64,000 nt of DNA from Sphingomonas sp. 35-24ZXX (GCF_000786215.1 NZ_JROG01000004.1:868001-932000), one strand, 5' to 3'. Numbered from the stretch's first letter, positions 53,418 through 62,562 are shown. Program-made: numbers and translations. The notes: a model not told the origin generated them from the letters alone.

Positions 53418-53774
53418 ATGACAGCGACGCAAGCAAAGCGGGAAACGGGGCGCCAGCAGGCGACCGACCGCCGCTTTGCGATCCGCATCAATGTCCATAT
53501 CGAAGCCGAACTGGTCGACCAGGGCCGTCGTCGCTGCACGGTCACGCTAACCAACCTGTCGATCACCGGCTGCCGTTTCGAAAGCGACCTCGCGCTCGGG
53601 ATGGGAGCGCCGATCTCGCTGCTGATCGACGGGATCGATCCGATCGTCGGCCAGGTCGCCTGGGTGAAAGGGCGTCTGATCGGCTGCCATTTTGCCGAGG
53701 CCTTGAGCCCGACGATCTGCAACCGCATCATCCGCACCTTGCGCGAGCGCCAGTCACCGCCCAAGAATAGCTGA
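53418..53774 (+). CDS. PilZ-domain protein
   Basis: This 118-residue protein is a single PilZ domain that may bind cyclic di-GMP. The two binding motifs are present: TDRRFAIRINV gives the RxxxR element, and TLTNLSITGCRFES gives the (D/N)xSxxG element. The C-terminal strand contains PIVGQVAWVKGRLIGCHFAE. ATG at 53418 with CGGAGAC upstream was preferred over the earlier in-frame ATG. Its last 21 bp overlap the 3' end of the convergent glycosyltransferase gene. Confidence 0.88.
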   Translation: MTATQAKRETGRQQATDRRFAIRINVHIEAELVDQGRRRCTVTLTNLSITGCRFESDLALGMGAPISLLIDGIDPIVGQVAWVKGRLIGCHFAEALSPTICNRIIRTLRERQSPPKNS

Positions 53775-54917
53775 AAAATGCCGCTGCAGCTCGTCTGCAT
53801 TGCGCTGCCAGGTGAAGTTCGCGACCGTCGCACGCACCCGTGACGGATCCGGGTTCTGCGCGAGCACGTCACGGATGGCCGTTGCTAGGGCTGCGGGCTG
53901 CGCTTCGGTGATACGGCCCGCTGCCGGATCGGTCAGCAGTTCCGCTGCGCCGCCCGCATCGCTGATCACGATCGGCGTCCCGCACGCGAGCGATTCCACC
54001 CAGGCATTAGCCAGCCCTTCGGATTTCGATGGCAGTACCATGGCATCGGCCGCAGCCAGCCAGTGCGGAAGATCGGCATGCGGCAGCGCGCCTGCCAGGA
54101 TGACGCGGTCGGCGACGCCCAACTGGGCGGCAAGCTCGCGATATCGGCGCTCTTCTTCGCCCGCACCTGCCAGCACCAGGGTGACGCCGGGAAGCTCTGT
54201 CAGCGTCTGGATCACCAGGTCCTGCCGCTTGCGGGCGATCAGCGCGCCGACGCTGATCAGCATGGACCCGCTGATGCCCAGCTCGGCGCGCAGCGCTGCA
54301 CCATCCTGGGGCAGGAATCTTTGCTGATCACAGCCGGTGTAATGCACCGTGATCCTGTCGGCCGGCATGCCAAGGTCAACCATGTCCTGCCGCATGGCGG
54401 CCGATACCGCGAGCAGGCCGGACGCATCCCGCCCGGCTTGCCGCACCATGTCGCGGGTCTTGGGCGCATGGCCCCAGTAATGGATGTCTGCGCCGCGCGC
54501 CTTGACCGAATAGGGAATGCCCAGCCGCTGCGCCAGGATGCGCGCAGCCGGACCATCGGGAAAGAAGAACTCGGCGTCGATCAGGTCGAACGGTTGCAGG
54601 GCATGGAGCCGCTGCACCAGAGGCCAGATCGCGCGGACCATCAGCAAGGGTTGCCAATGCGCGCCTATGCCGGGCAGGTGCAGGAAGCGCGGGCGGTACA
54701 CGTTCAGCCCGCGCCAGTCTTCCTGTAGTGGCAAGGCGGTCAGCGCCCGATAGCGCGCGTGCCGCGACAGTGGCCAGGGTGGTATCGCCTGCGGGCTGAT
54801 AACGGTGACATCCATCCCGTCACGTTCCGCCAGAGTGGCAGTCTGCCGTTCGACGAAGATGCCGAAATTGGGACGGGCTGCGTGGGGAAACAGCGTGGCG
54901 AGGGTCAGGATGCGCAT
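53754..54917 (-). CDS. Glycosyltransferase family 4 protein
   Basis: This 387-residue GT-B glycosyltransferase has the N-terminal acceptor domain with RPNFGIFVERQTATLAERDG. Its C-terminal donor domain shows LISVGALIARKRQDLVIQTL, GAGEEERRYRELAAQLGVAD and the E-x7-E motif in SKSEGLANAWVESLACGTPI. This is typical of family GT4 enzymes in exopolysaccharide or lipid glycosylation; donor and acceptor are unknown. It starts soon after the XRE gene on the same strand and converges with PilZ. Confidence 0.9.
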   Translation of the reverse strand: MRILTLATLFPHAARPNFGIFVERQTATLAERDGMDVTVISPQAIPPWPLSRHARYRALTALPLQEDWRGLNVYRPRFLHLPGIGAHWQPLLMVRAIWPLVQRLHALQPFDLIDAEFFFPDGPAARILAQRLGIPYSVKARGADIHYWGHAPKTRDMVRQAGRDASGLLAVSAAMRQDMVDLGMPADRITVHYTGCDQQRFLPQDGAALRAELGISGSMLISVGALIARKRQDLVIQTLTELPGVTLVLAGAGEEERRYRELAAQLGVADRVILAGALPHADLPHWLAAADAMVLPSKSEGLANAWVESLACGTPIVISDAGGAAELLTDPAAGRITEAQPAALATAIRDVLAQNPDPSRVRATVANFTWQRNADELQRHFSAILGR

Positions 54918-54930
54918 GTCGCGGCTGGTC

Positions 54931-55494
54931 TTACAGCGTGCGGATTAACGTTTCTGCCATCGCGAGCCAGGCAGGATCGCTCACCACCTGCTGGCGGGTG
55001 CCGGCGCCGGGCGGCAATATCTGCATCCGCCCGCCATCACGCGCAATCAGCCGCCCGAACACGAACCGCCCCGCCGGGCGCGGCACCAGCACATCGCGAT
55101 TGAGCGCGCTCGCGAGATCCGCCTGCTCGACCCGCCGCAACCACAGGATGTCGCCGCTGCGGTATTCCCCGACGCTGGCGGTCACGCGCAACGCCACGAG
55201 ATGGCCGCTCGGCGCGGGCGGCAGCACGCGCTCCGCCGAAGTGAGCGCGCGAGCACCGTCGGCGGCGAGCAGCGCGACGACCGGCAGATCTGCCGCCGCG
55301 GTGGTGCTGACCAGCGCTCTGCTTTCAACCTCGAGCGCCGCAGCGATCCGGTTGAGCCAGTCGATCGACAGCGTTCGCGTGCCGGTTTCCAGCCGCCCGA
55401 TCGTCTGCGCGGTGGTCGGCGGGTCGCATCGGCGGGCAACATCGTCGAGCGTCATGTTGCGGGCGCGGCGGACATCACGGATACGGTTGATCAT
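54931..55494 (-). CDS. XRE-family transcriptional regulator
   Basis: This 187-residue regulator has an N-terminal helix-turn-helix (INRIRDVRRARNMTLDDVAR, TAQTIGRLETGTRTLSIDWL) and a C-terminal part of about 110 residues resembling the peptidase S24-like fold. Segments include YRSGDILWLRRVEQADLAS, DVLVPRPAGRFVFGRLIA and RMQILPPG. No catalytic Ser/Lys pair is evident, so it is probably not a self-cleaving repressor. Start at 55494 begins the HTH. It is divergent from the DUF6456 gene by about 100 bp, which may contain its operator. Confidence 0.85.
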   Translation of the reverse strand: MINRIRDVRRARNMTLDDVARRCDPPTTAQTIGRLETGTRTLSIDWLNRIAAALEVESRALVSTTAAADLPVVALLAADGARALTSAERVLPPAPSGHLVALRVTASVGEYRSGDILWLRRVEQADLASALNRDVLVPRPAGRFVFGRLIARDGGRMQILPPGAGTRQQVVSDPAWLAMAETLIRTL

Positions 55495-55591
55495 GGCATG
55501 CGATCCTAACCTATTTGGAGAAATATCTTTCCTACATTCCAACCTGCATGGCAATGGTTTTTCCATCAGACCAACCAGACGGGGTGATGAC

Positions 55592-56116
55592 ATGGGCAAC
55601 AGGCATGAAGCGGGTGCAGTGCGGGCAGAGCAGGGCAGGCTGCTTGCCGAGCGGGTGATCGAAGGCGACACGGTCGGCGCGAGGGTGCGCGGCGGGCAGC
55701 GACCGGCGCGATCGGTGACGGTCAATCTGGCCGAATCCCCGCTGGGCTGGCTGCTGGCACGCGGCCTGATCGACCAGCGGCAGTTCGACGCGGGCGAAAA
55801 GCTGCGCACCGATTGGGAGCGGGCGAGCCTTTCCCCGTCGATTACCATGCGCTGGGACGCAGCGCCGCTATCGCGCGGCGCGCGCGGCAGCAGCGATCAT
55901 CTCGAACCGTCCGAACGCCAGGCTGCGGCGCGTCAGCGCTTTGATGCTGCGATGACCGCCCTGGGGCGCGACCTCAACGACATCGCCTGGCGGGTGATCT
56001 GTTCGGGCGAGGCGATGCCGCTCGCCGAAAAAGCACTGGGCTGGCCAGTACGCTCCGGGCGGCTGGTGCTGCGGCTGGCGCTCGACCGGCTGGCGGATTT
56101 CTATCGGCTGCCGTGA
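55592..56116 (+). CDS. DUF6456 domain-containing protein
   Basis: This 174-residue protein contains the pattern RPARSVTVNLAESPLGWLLA, LIDQRQFDAGEKLRTDWERA, then RFDAAMTALGRDLNDIAWRV and SGRLVLRLALDRLADFY. It matches the alphaproteobacterial DUF6456 domain, which often occurs in helix-turn-helix proteins of unknown function. The helical C-terminal region may bind DNA. ATG at 55592 follows GACGGGGTGATGAC. Its 3' end is adjacent to copy 2 of the palindromic repeat. Confidence 0.75.
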   Translation: MGNRHEAGAVRAEQGRLLAERVIEGDTVGARVRGGQRPARSVTVNLAESPLGWLLARGLIDQRQFDAGEKLRTDWERASLSPSITMRWDAAPLSRGARGSSDHLEPSERQAAARQRFDAAMTALGRDLNDIAWRVICSGEAMPLAEKALGWPVRSGRLVLRLALDRLADFYRLP

Positions 56117-56143
56117 GGGGGGAGGGGGAGCCATCTTTGGCTT

Positions 56144-56276
56144 TCCCCTCCCGCTTGCGGGAGGGGCAGGTCCGGCTTGCCGGACCGGGGTGGGCTGCCA
56201 GCGCGGTCAGTAGCACCAGCCCACCCCGTCTTCGCCTACGGCTCAGCCACCCCTCCCGCCAGCGGGACGGGAGAGT
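56144..56276. repeat. GC-rich palindromic intergenic repeat, copy 2
   Basis: It has the same order of blocks as copy 1 at 3006. A perfect 10-bp inverted repeat CCCCTCCCGC/GCGGGAGGGG (56145-56166) is followed by an inner dyad TCCGGCTTGCCGGA, ACCGGGGTGGGCT, its distant complement AGCCCACCCCGTC, and GGCTCAGCCACCCCTCCCGC with CAGCGGGACGGGAG. The complementary outer blocks could make the whole unit one large cruciform. It fills the gap between convergent genes (DUF6456 and uup), as copy 1 does after murA. Confidence 0.8.
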
Positions 56277-56279
56277 CTG

Positions 56280-58100
56280 TCACCCCATCGCCTCGACCTG
56301 CTCGGCCAGATCCAGCCAGCGCATTTCTGCGGTGTCCTTTTCCTCGCGGGCCTTATCGATCGCCTTGGTCAGCGCGGCGAATTTTGCGGGATCGCGGGTG
56401 TAGAGACCGGGGTCCGACAAAGCCGCCTCGTCGCGCGCAATTGCGGCTTCTATCGCTTCGATCCGCTCGGGCAATGTGTCGTAATCGCGCTGGTCCTTGT
56501 AGCTCAGCTTGACCTTTTGCGTGACCGGCTTGGGGATCGCGGCGGCGGCGGCTGCGGCGGCATCGGCCTTGCTGCGGTTCGATTTCACCCAATCGGCCGT
56601 GCGCTGCTTGCGCTTGGCCTCCCAGTCGGCATAGCCGCCCGCAACGACATCGACGACGCCCGATCCATCGAGCCCGAGCGTCACAGTCACCGTGCGATCG
56701 AGAAAATCGCGGTCGTGGCTGACGATCAGCACGGTGCCGTCGTAATCAGAGATCACCTCCTGCAACAGGTCGAGCGTTTCGAGATCGAGATCGTTGGTCG
56801 GTTCGTCGAGCACCAGCAGGTTCGACGCGCGGGCGAATTCGCGCGCCAGCAGCAGCCGCGAGCGTTCACCGCCCGAAAGCGTGCCGACGCGTGCCTCGAC
56901 CAGCCCGGGATCGAACAGGAAGTCCTTGAGATAGCCCTGGATGTGCTTGCGCACACCGCGCACGTCGATCCAGTCGCCACCCTCGGCAAGCACGTCGCGC
57001 ACGCGCTTTTCGGGTGACATCAACTTGCGCTGCTGGTCGATGATCACGCCGTCGAGTGTCTTGGCGAGCGTGATCGTGCCGCTGTCGGGCTGCAGTTCGC
57101 CGGTGAGCAGGCGGATCAGCGTCGTCTTGCCCGCACCGTTCGCGCCGACGATGCCGATGCGGTCGCCGCGCTGGACGCGCAGGGAGAAGTCCTTGATGAT
57201 TGTCCGCGCGGCCTCGCCTTCGCCGAAGGTCTTGAACACGCGGTCGGCGACGATCACCGACTTGGTCTTGCTGTCGTCGCTCACCGCCTTCAATTGCGCG
57301 GTGCCCTGCGGCCCCAGCATCGCGGCGCGCTGGGCCCGCATTTCCCACAGCTTCGAAAGGCGGCCCTGGTTGCGCTTGCGCCGCGCGGTGACGCCGCGCT
57401 CCAGCCAGTGTGCCTCGATCTTCAGCTTGGCGTCGAGCTTGTCGGCGGCGCGGGCTTCTTCGGCATAGACCTGCTCCATCCACGCCTCATAGCCGCCGAA
57501 TCCGATTTCCTGACGGCGCAGATTGCCGCGGTCGAGCCACAGCGTCTGCTTCGTCAATCGCTCCAGAAAGGTGCGGTCATGGCTGATCACCACGAATGCG
57601 CCGGTAAACCGGCCGAGCCAGCTTTCCAGCCAGTCGATCGCGGCAAGATCGAGATGGTTGGTCGGCTCGTCGAGCAGCAGCACATCGGGATCGCTGGCGA
57701 GCGCACGGCAGATTGCGGCGCGCCTGCGTTCGCCGCCGCTGGCGGTAGCGGCCTCGCGCGACAGGTCGATCCCGATCTGGTCGGCGATCGCAGCGACTTC
57801 GTGCGCAGGCGGCGCGTCTTCGCCTGCCAGCGCCCAGTCGCCCAAGGTCTCGAAGCCCTTGAAGTCGGGATCCTGCGCCAGCATCACGCAGCGAATGCCC
57901 GGCTGAATGGTGCGCCGTCCGCGATCGGCCTCGATATCGCCGGCGATCAGCCGCAGCATCGTGGTCTTGCCCGCGCCGTTGCGGCCGATCAGCGCCAGCC
58001 GGTCGCGCGGGCCGACATGCAGGTTGATATCGCGGAACAGCCAGCCGGTGCCCTGGATCAGGCCAAGGTCTTCGTATGAAAGGACGGGGGGTGTAGACAT
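56280..58100 (-). CDS. uup: ABC-F ATPase Uup
   Basis: This 606-residue ABC-F protein has two ATPase domains and no membrane segments. Domain 1 (about 5-245) has Walker A GRNGAGKT, signature ASGGERRRA and Walker B VLLLDEPTNHLD. Domain 2 (about 300-520) has GANGAGKT, LSGGERSRL and LVLDEPTNDLD. A charged linker lies between them, and the C-terminal extension ending in a coiled coil (LPERIEAIEAAIARDEAALS) is typical of Uup. It is linked to ribosome function and precise transposon excision. The start is MSTPPVLSYEDL; it faces the divergent aminotransferase gene. Confidence 0.93.
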   Translation of the reverse strand: MSTPPVLSYEDLGLIQGTGWLFRDINLHVGPRDRLALIGRNGAGKTTMLRLIAGDIEADRGRRTIQPGIRCVMLAQDPDFKGFETLGDWALAGEDAPPAHEVAAIADQIGIDLSREAATASGGERRRAAICRALASDPDVLLLDEPTNHLDLAAIDWLESWLGRFTGAFVVISHDRTFLERLTKQTLWLDRGNLRRQEIGFGGYEAWMEQVYAEEARAADKLDAKLKIEAHWLERGVTARRKRNQGRLSKLWEMRAQRAAMLGPQGTAQLKAVSDDSKTKSVIVADRVFKTFGEGEAARTIIKDFSLRVQRGDRIGIVGANGAGKTTLIRLLTGELQPDSGTITLAKTLDGVIIDQQRKLMSPEKRVRDVLAEGGDWIDVRGVRKHIQGYLKDFLFDPGLVEARVGTLSGGERSRLLLAREFARASNLLVLDEPTNDLDLETLDLLQEVISDYDGTVLIVSHDRDFLDRTVTVTLGLDGSGVVDVVAGGYADWEAKRKQRTADWVKSNRSKADAAAAAAAAIPKPVTQKVKLSYKDQRDYDTLPERIEAIEAAIARDEAALSDPGLYTRDPAKFAALTKAIDKAREEKDTAEMRWLDLAEQVEAMG

Positions 58101-58221
58101 GTTGGCGCACTTAGGCGCGGGCGCTGCGCGGCGCAATCCCTGCACCGGTGCCGACAACCGGCTTGACCCGCCGCCCGCCCCCGTCGCAAGACCGCACGCG
58201 TTCAACAAGAAAGGGTCGGCC

Positions 58222-59073
58222 ATGCGCACAGTCTATCTCAACGGGCAATATGTCGCCGAAGATGCGGCGCATGTCTCGATCTTCGATCGCGGATTGCTGT
58301 TCGCCGATGCGGTGTACGAGGTATTCTCGGTTCTCGGCGGCCGCATCATCGACAAGGCGGCGCATATGGCGCGGCTGGAGCGGTCGCTGGCGGAGATGGG
58401 GATCGCGCATGATGTCGCCGCGGCCGACTGGCCCGGCATTCTGGCGACGCTGACCGATCGCAATGCGCTCGACGAAGGGACGATCTATCTGCAGGTCAGC
58501 CGCGGGGCTGCCGATCGCGACTTTCTCTTCCCGGCTGCAGGCACGCCGCCCACGGTGTTCGCGTTCACCCAGGCGCGCAAGCTGGTCGCCAATCCGATGG
58601 CCGAGCGCGGCATGCGCATCATCACCCGGCCCGACCGGCGCTGGGGGCGGCGCGACATCAAGACGGTGCAACTGCTCTATGCCAGCATGATGAAGATGGA
58701 GGCGAAATCGGCCGGGGTCGATGATGTCTGGCTGGTCGAGGGCGACGTGATCACCGAAGGCACGTCACAGAACGCGTGCATCATCACCCCGAACGGGCAT
58801 CTGGTGACGCGTGACCTCGGCCATCACATCCTGCCTGGCGTCACGCGTCTCAGCCTGATCGATATCGCGCGCGCCAGCGGCATCACCGTGGAAGAGCGGC
58901 CGTTTACCATCGCCGAGGCGCAGGGCGCGGCCGAAGCCTTCGTCACCTCGGCATCGCTGTTCGTGATGCCCGTGGTCGAGATCGACGGGCTGAGCGTGGG
59001 CGATGGCCGCCCGGGCATGGAGACGATGGCGCTGCGCAAGGCCTATATCGATCAGGCCCGCGCGGCGGGGTAA
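58222..59073 (+). CDS. dat: D-amino-acid aminotransferase (class IV)
   Basis: This 283-residue fold-type IV PLP enzyme starts with MRTVYLNGQYVAEDAAHVSI and FDRGLLFADAVYEVF. The Schiff-base lysine is Lys147 in RRDIKTVQLL. The cofactor phosphate region includes EGTSQNACIIT, and LPGVTRLSLIDIA follows. The pattern matches bacterial D-alanine aminotransferase, which makes D-Glu or D-Ala for peptidoglycan, more closely than branched-chain or aminodeoxychorismate enzymes, although these share the fold. It is a single-gene unit divergent from uup. Confidence 0.85.
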   Translation: MRTVYLNGQYVAEDAAHVSIFDRGLLFADAVYEVFSVLGGRIIDKAAHMARLERSLAEMGIAHDVAAADWPGILATLTDRNALDEGTIYLQVSRGAADRDFLFPAAGTPPTVFAFTQARKLVANPMAERGMRIITRPDRRWGRRDIKTVQLLYASMMKMEAKSAGVDDVWLVEGDVITEGTSQNACIITPNGHLVTRDLGHHILPGVTRLSLIDIARASGITVEERPFTIAEAQGAAEAFVTSASLFVMPVVEIDGLSVGDGRPGMETMALRKAYIDQARAAG

Positions 59074-59191
59074 GCCAAATGTTTACAAGGCTGTCGCGCG
59101 TCTGACACCCTCGTTCAGCCATGCGACACCCCCGATCCTGCATAGCCCTTTCATTCGCCATAGCGCGATGCATCAGTCCGGAGACCAACGA

Positions 59192-59923
59192 ATGACCGCT
59201 ATTTTCGTCCGCGCCCTGCCGCTCGCCATTCTGGCAGCCGCTGCCACGCCTGCCATGGCGGCGGTAGAGGTGACCCCCAGCGCCGGCGCGCCCGTGGTCG
59301 AACTGAGTGTGACCGAAACCGTGCTTGGCGCGCCCGATACGGCGACCTTCAGCACCGGCGTCACCAGCAAGGCCCCGACCGCATCGGCCGCGCTGCGCCA
59401 GAACTCGGCGGACATGGACAAGGTGATCAAGCAGATCGTGGCCCTGGGCATCAAGCGCGAGGACATCCAGACATCGGGCATCAACCTCGCCATGGATTAC
59501 GAGTATGGCACCGATGGCCGCCAGCCACGCTTCATCGGCTATCAGGTCAGCAACACCGTATCGGTCAAGGTGCGCCAGATCGACAAGCTCGGCGCGATCC
59601 TGGATTCGGTGGTATCGCAGGGGGCCAACAACCTGTCGGGGCCCAGCTTCAGCATTGACGATGACAGCGCCGCTCAGCGCGAGGCGCGCGACAAGGCGAT
59701 GAAGCGCGCCGAGGCCCAGGCGATGGATTATGCGCGCCGGGTCGGCTTTACCGGCGTGCAGGTGCTCGCCGTGTCGGAGGCCACCTACAACGCCTCGCCA
59801 TTTGGCGGTGGCGAAATGAAGGTGATGGCGTCACGCGACATGGTGGCCGCCGCGCCGCCGGTCGAGGGTGGCCAGGTGGGCACCAGCGTGACGGTCAACG
59901 TCACCTATCAGATGACGCGGTAA
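59192..59923 (+). CDS. SIMPL (DUF541) domain-containing periplasmic protein
   Basis: This 243-residue protein has a signal peptide (FVRALPLAILAAAATPAMAA) and a DUF541/SIMPL domain. Visible segments are VELSVTETVLGAPDTATFST, KQIVALGIKREDIQTSGINL, GYQVSNTVSVKVRQIDKLGA and a C-terminal strand region with QVLAVSEATYNASPF. Family members such as YggE and BP26 form oligomeric periplasmic assemblies linked to oxidative stress. GGAGACCAACGA precedes the ATG. A long hairpin follows the stop codon. Confidence 0.9.
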   Translation: MTAIFVRALPLAILAAAATPAMAAVEVTPSAGAPVVELSVTETVLGAPDTATFSTGVTSKAPTASAALRQNSADMDKVIKQIVALGIKREDIQTSGINLAMDYEYGTDGRQPRFIGYQVSNTVSVKVRQIDKLGAILDSVVSQGANNLSGPSFSIDDDSAAQREARDKAMKRAEAQAMDYARRVGFTGVQVLAVSEATYNASPFGGGEMKVMASRDMVAAAPPVEGGQVGTSVTVNVTYQMTR

Positions 59924-59936
59924 GCCTGCCGCTCAA

Positions 59937-59972
59937 CCTTTGGCCAGGGGCCGACCAGCCACTGGCCAAAGG
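59937..59972 (+). terminator. Hairpin after the SIMPL gene
   Basis: CCTTTGGCCAG (59937-59947) and CTGGCCAAAGG (59962-59972) are perfect 11-bp arms with a 14-nt loop, 14 bp after the stop codon. No T-run follows (CTGACAAAGG), so it is either a Rho-assisted or 3'-stabilising hairpin rather than a classical terminator. Confidence 0.45.
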
Positions 59973-60034
59973 CTGACAAAGGCGTTAGCGGGGTATTCAG
60001 GCGCTATTCAATGATCGGGGGATATTGGTAAGCC

Positions 60035-60352
60035 ATGACATCGTTCTCCACCCTTGTGTCTGCTGCAGCATTCGCAGCCACGCTGGTCGCCAGCGCGCCG
60101 ACGGCCGATGCGATCGACGGCAAGCGGCGCGGCGAGCAGAGCGAAGCGCGCGAGCAGTTCATGGCAGGCCAGGTGAAATCCCTGCGCGAGATCGAGGGCC
60201 GCATTCTCCCCAAGATGCGCGGCATGCAGTATCTGGGTCCCGAATACGACGCCGGATCACAGGTTTACCGGCTGAAGTTCCTCGATGCTGGCAGGGTCAT
60301 CTTTGTCGATGTCGATGCCCGTACCGGCGCGATCCTGCGCCAGGCGGGCTGA
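60035..60352 (+). CDS. Secreted PepSY-like protein
   Basis: This 105-residue protein has a signal peptide ending near PTADA and a short PepSY-like domain. VKSLREIEGRILPKMRGMQY is followed by VYRLKFLDAGRVIFVDVDAR and TGAILRQAG, which is the usual PepSY beta-sheet ending. PepSY domains inhibit proteases or sense envelope state. It is located directly upstream of a PhoP-like regulator and a sensor kinase, a frequent arrangement, so it may modulate that sensor; this is inference. Confidence 0.8.
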   Translation: MTSFSTLVSAAAFAATLVASAPTADAIDGKRRGEQSEAREQFMAGQVKSLREIEGRILPKMRGMQYLGPEYDAGSQVYRLKFLDAGRVIFVDVDARTGAILRQAG

Positions 60353-60482
60353 GAGCGCCGCCGTCATCCGCCGTTGAGCCCCCGAACTTGTAACCCTCGC
60401 CCTTTTCCCCGATATGGGGTCCTTTCCGGCTTACGCAGCCTTTGGCTCTGAAGCCCCAGCACCCATATCGCAGGAGTTGCCC

Positions 60483-61160
60483 ATGCGTATTCTGATCGTC
60501 GAGGATGAACCCACTCTCGGCAAACAGCTCAAGTCCACGCTCGAGGCCACTGGCTATGCGGTCGATCTGTCGGTCGATGGCGAGGATGGTCACTTCATGG
60601 GCTCGACCGAAGATTATGATGCGGTAATCCTCGACCTCGGCCTGCCCGAGATCGACGGCCTGACCGTGCTGGGCATGTGGCGCAAGGAAGGCCGCACCTT
60701 CCCGGTGCTGGTGCTGACCGCGCGCGACAGCTGGTCGGACAAGGTCGCCGGGCTCGATGCCGGGGCGGACGATTATCTCGCCAAGCCTTTCCAGACCGAA
60801 GAGCTGATTGCACGGCTGCGCGCCCTGATCCGCCGCGCCTCGGGCAATGCATCGAGCGAGCTGACCGCGGGCGATGTCCGGCTGGATACGCGCTCGGGCA
60901 AGGTCTCGCTGAATGGTGAGCCGGTGAAGCTGACCGCGCAGGAATACAAGTTGCTGTCGTATCTGCTGCACCACAAGGGCAAGGTGATCAGCCGCACCGA
61001 GCTGATCGAGCATATCTACGACCAGGATTTCGACCGCGATTCCAACACGATCGAGGTGTTTGTTACGCGCATTCGCAAGAAGCTCGGCCCCGATGTGATC
61101 ACCACGATCCGCGGCCTGGGCTACAGCCTTGAAGACCCTGTCGAGCGTGCCGGCAGCTGA
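60483..61160 (+). CDS. PhoP-like OmpR-family response regulator
   Basis: This 225-residue regulator has a receiver domain with Glu-Asp acidic pocket VEDEP, phospho-acceptor Asp51 in VILDLGLPEIDG, VLTARDSWSDKVAGLDAGAD and Lys in YLAKPF. The winged helix (about 125-220) has LDTRSGKVSLNGEPVKLTAQ, EYKLLSYLLHHKGKVISRTE and TIEVFVTRIRKKLG. Family resemblance is to PhoP/QseB-type regulators. It follows the PepSY gene, and its 3' end overlaps the sensor kinase, which should be its cognate partner. Confidence 0.92.
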   Translation: MRILIVEDEPTLGKQLKSTLEATGYAVDLSVDGEDGHFMGSTEDYDAVILDLGLPEIDGLTVLGMWRKEGRTFPVLVLTARDSWSDKVAGLDAGADDYLAKPFQTEELIARLRALIRRASGNASSELTAGDVRLDTRSGKVSLNGEPVKLTAQEYKLLSYLLHHKGKVISRTELIEHIYDQDFDRDSNTIEVFVTRIRKKLGPDVITTIRGLGYSLEDPVERAGS

Positions 61161-62556
61161 CACCCTGCAGGCGCACGGCGAGGCGGCCACTCCGCCGCCT
61201 GCGCCGCTGCCCAATACCGGGTCGCTCAGCCGCCGCATGATCGGCATCGCGGCTGCATGGATCTTCGTGCTGCTGCTGGGTGGCGGGCTGGCGCTCGACC
61301 GCATTCTTACCAACACCATCACCACCAGCTTCGACGATCAGCTTGAATATGTGCTGACCGCGATGATCTCCTCGGCGGAGATCGGGCCCGATGGCGAGGT
61401 GTTCTTCAACCGGCCGCTCGGCGACCAGCGCTTTCTGGAACCCAACAGCGGCCTCTACTGGCAGATCAGCGGCAACGGGCATTCGGACTTCACCTCGCGT
61501 TCGCTCTGGGACCGAGCCCTGAGAGTCGAGACGCCGCACAGCGACGCGCAGCCGCATGTCTACAACAGCGACCAGTTTGCCGATGACGAACTGCGGATCA
61601 TCGAACAGTCGATCTATCTGCCCGGATCCAAGGTGCGCTGGCGGTTCATGGTCGCCCAGTCGCGCGATGCGATGGACCTGCAGATCCGCCAGCTGCGCCA
61701 GACTTTGGGCTACAGCTTTGCATTGCTGGCGCTGGGGCTGATCATCCTGGCAGGGCTGCAGACGCTTTATGGTCTGTGGCCGCTGCGCAAGGTGCGCGAG
61801 GCGATCCAGGCGATGCGCACCGGCCGGATGGACCGGGTGCGCGACCCCATGCCGATCGAGGTGATGCCGATGGTCGAGGAGCTGAACGCGCTGCTCGAGC
61901 ATAACGAGAAGCAGGCCGAAGAGGCGCGGCGGCACGCGGGCAACCTGGCGCATGCGCTCAAGACGCCGCTTACCGTGGTGATGAACAGCGCCACCGCGCG
62001 CGCCGATGATCTGGCCGATACGGTCATCCGCGAGGCGGCGGTGATGCGCCGCCAGGTCGATCATCACCTCGCCCGCGCCCGTGCCGTCGGCCGGCGCGGC
62101 CAGGCGCTGGCACGCGCGAACGTGTGGGAAAGCGCTCAGGCGGTCGAACGGGCGGTGGTGCGGCTCTATCCCCATGTCCGCTGCGACCTCGATGGGAGCA
62201 AGACCGCCTCGGTCGCGATCGAGCGCCAGGATCTGGAAGAGATGCTGGGCAATCTGGTCGAGAATGCCGGCAAATATGGCGGCGGCAGCGTGTTCGTCAC
62301 CGTCGACCCCAAGGATGCCGCCGACCCCAAGCTGGTCGACATCTGGATCGAGGATGATGGCACCGGCATTCCCGAGGCCGAACGCGTGCGCATCTTCGAT
62401 CGCGGCGCGCGGCTCGATACCGGCAAGCCGGGGACGGGGCTTGGCCTCGCCATCGTGCGCGATGTCGCCGAGATCTATGGCGGGCTGGTCGAATTGGACG
62501 AGAGCGAGGACCTGGGCGGCCTGCTGGTGCGACTGCGCCTGCCGCGCGCGCTCTAG
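61147..62556 (+). CDS. PhoQ-like sensor histidine kinase
   Basis: This sensor kinase of about 470 residues has two transmembrane helices. The first is AAAWIFVLLLGGGLALDRIL; a periplasmic domain of about 140 residues follows, then FALLALGLIILAGLQTLYG. A HAMP-like linker follows, then HisKA with His in GNLAHALKTPLTVVMNSATA. The HATPase has NLVENAGKYGGG, DDGTGIPEAERVRIFDRGAR and GTGLGLAIVRDVAEIYGG. The start is uncertain: GTG at 61147 (14-bp overlap with the regulator), TTG at 61129, or ATG at 61237 are possible. It forms a two-component pair with the upstream regulator. Confidence 0.88.
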   Translation: MPAADTLQAHGEAATPPPAPLPNTGSLSRRMIGIAAAWIFVLLLGGGLALDRILTNTITTSFDDQLEYVLTAMISSAEIGPDGEVFFNRPLGDQRFLEPNSGLYWQISGNGHSDFTSRSLWDRALRVETPHSDAQPHVYNSDQFADDELRIIEQSIYLPGSKVRWRFMVAQSRDAMDLQIRQLRQTLGYSFALLALGLIILAGLQTLYGLWPLRKVREAIQAMRTGRMDRVRDPMPIEVMPMVEELNALLEHNEKQAEEARRHAGNLAHALKTPLTVVMNSATARADDLADTVIREAAVMRRQVDHHLARARAVGRRGQALARANVWESAQAVERAVVRLYPHVRCDLDGSKTASVAIERQDLEEMLGNLVENAGKYGGGSVFVTVDPKDAADPKLVDIWIEDDGTGIPEAERVRIFDRGARLDTGKPGTGLGLAIVRDVAEIYGGLVELDESEDLGGLLVRLRLPRAL

Positions 62557-62562
62557 CGAAGG

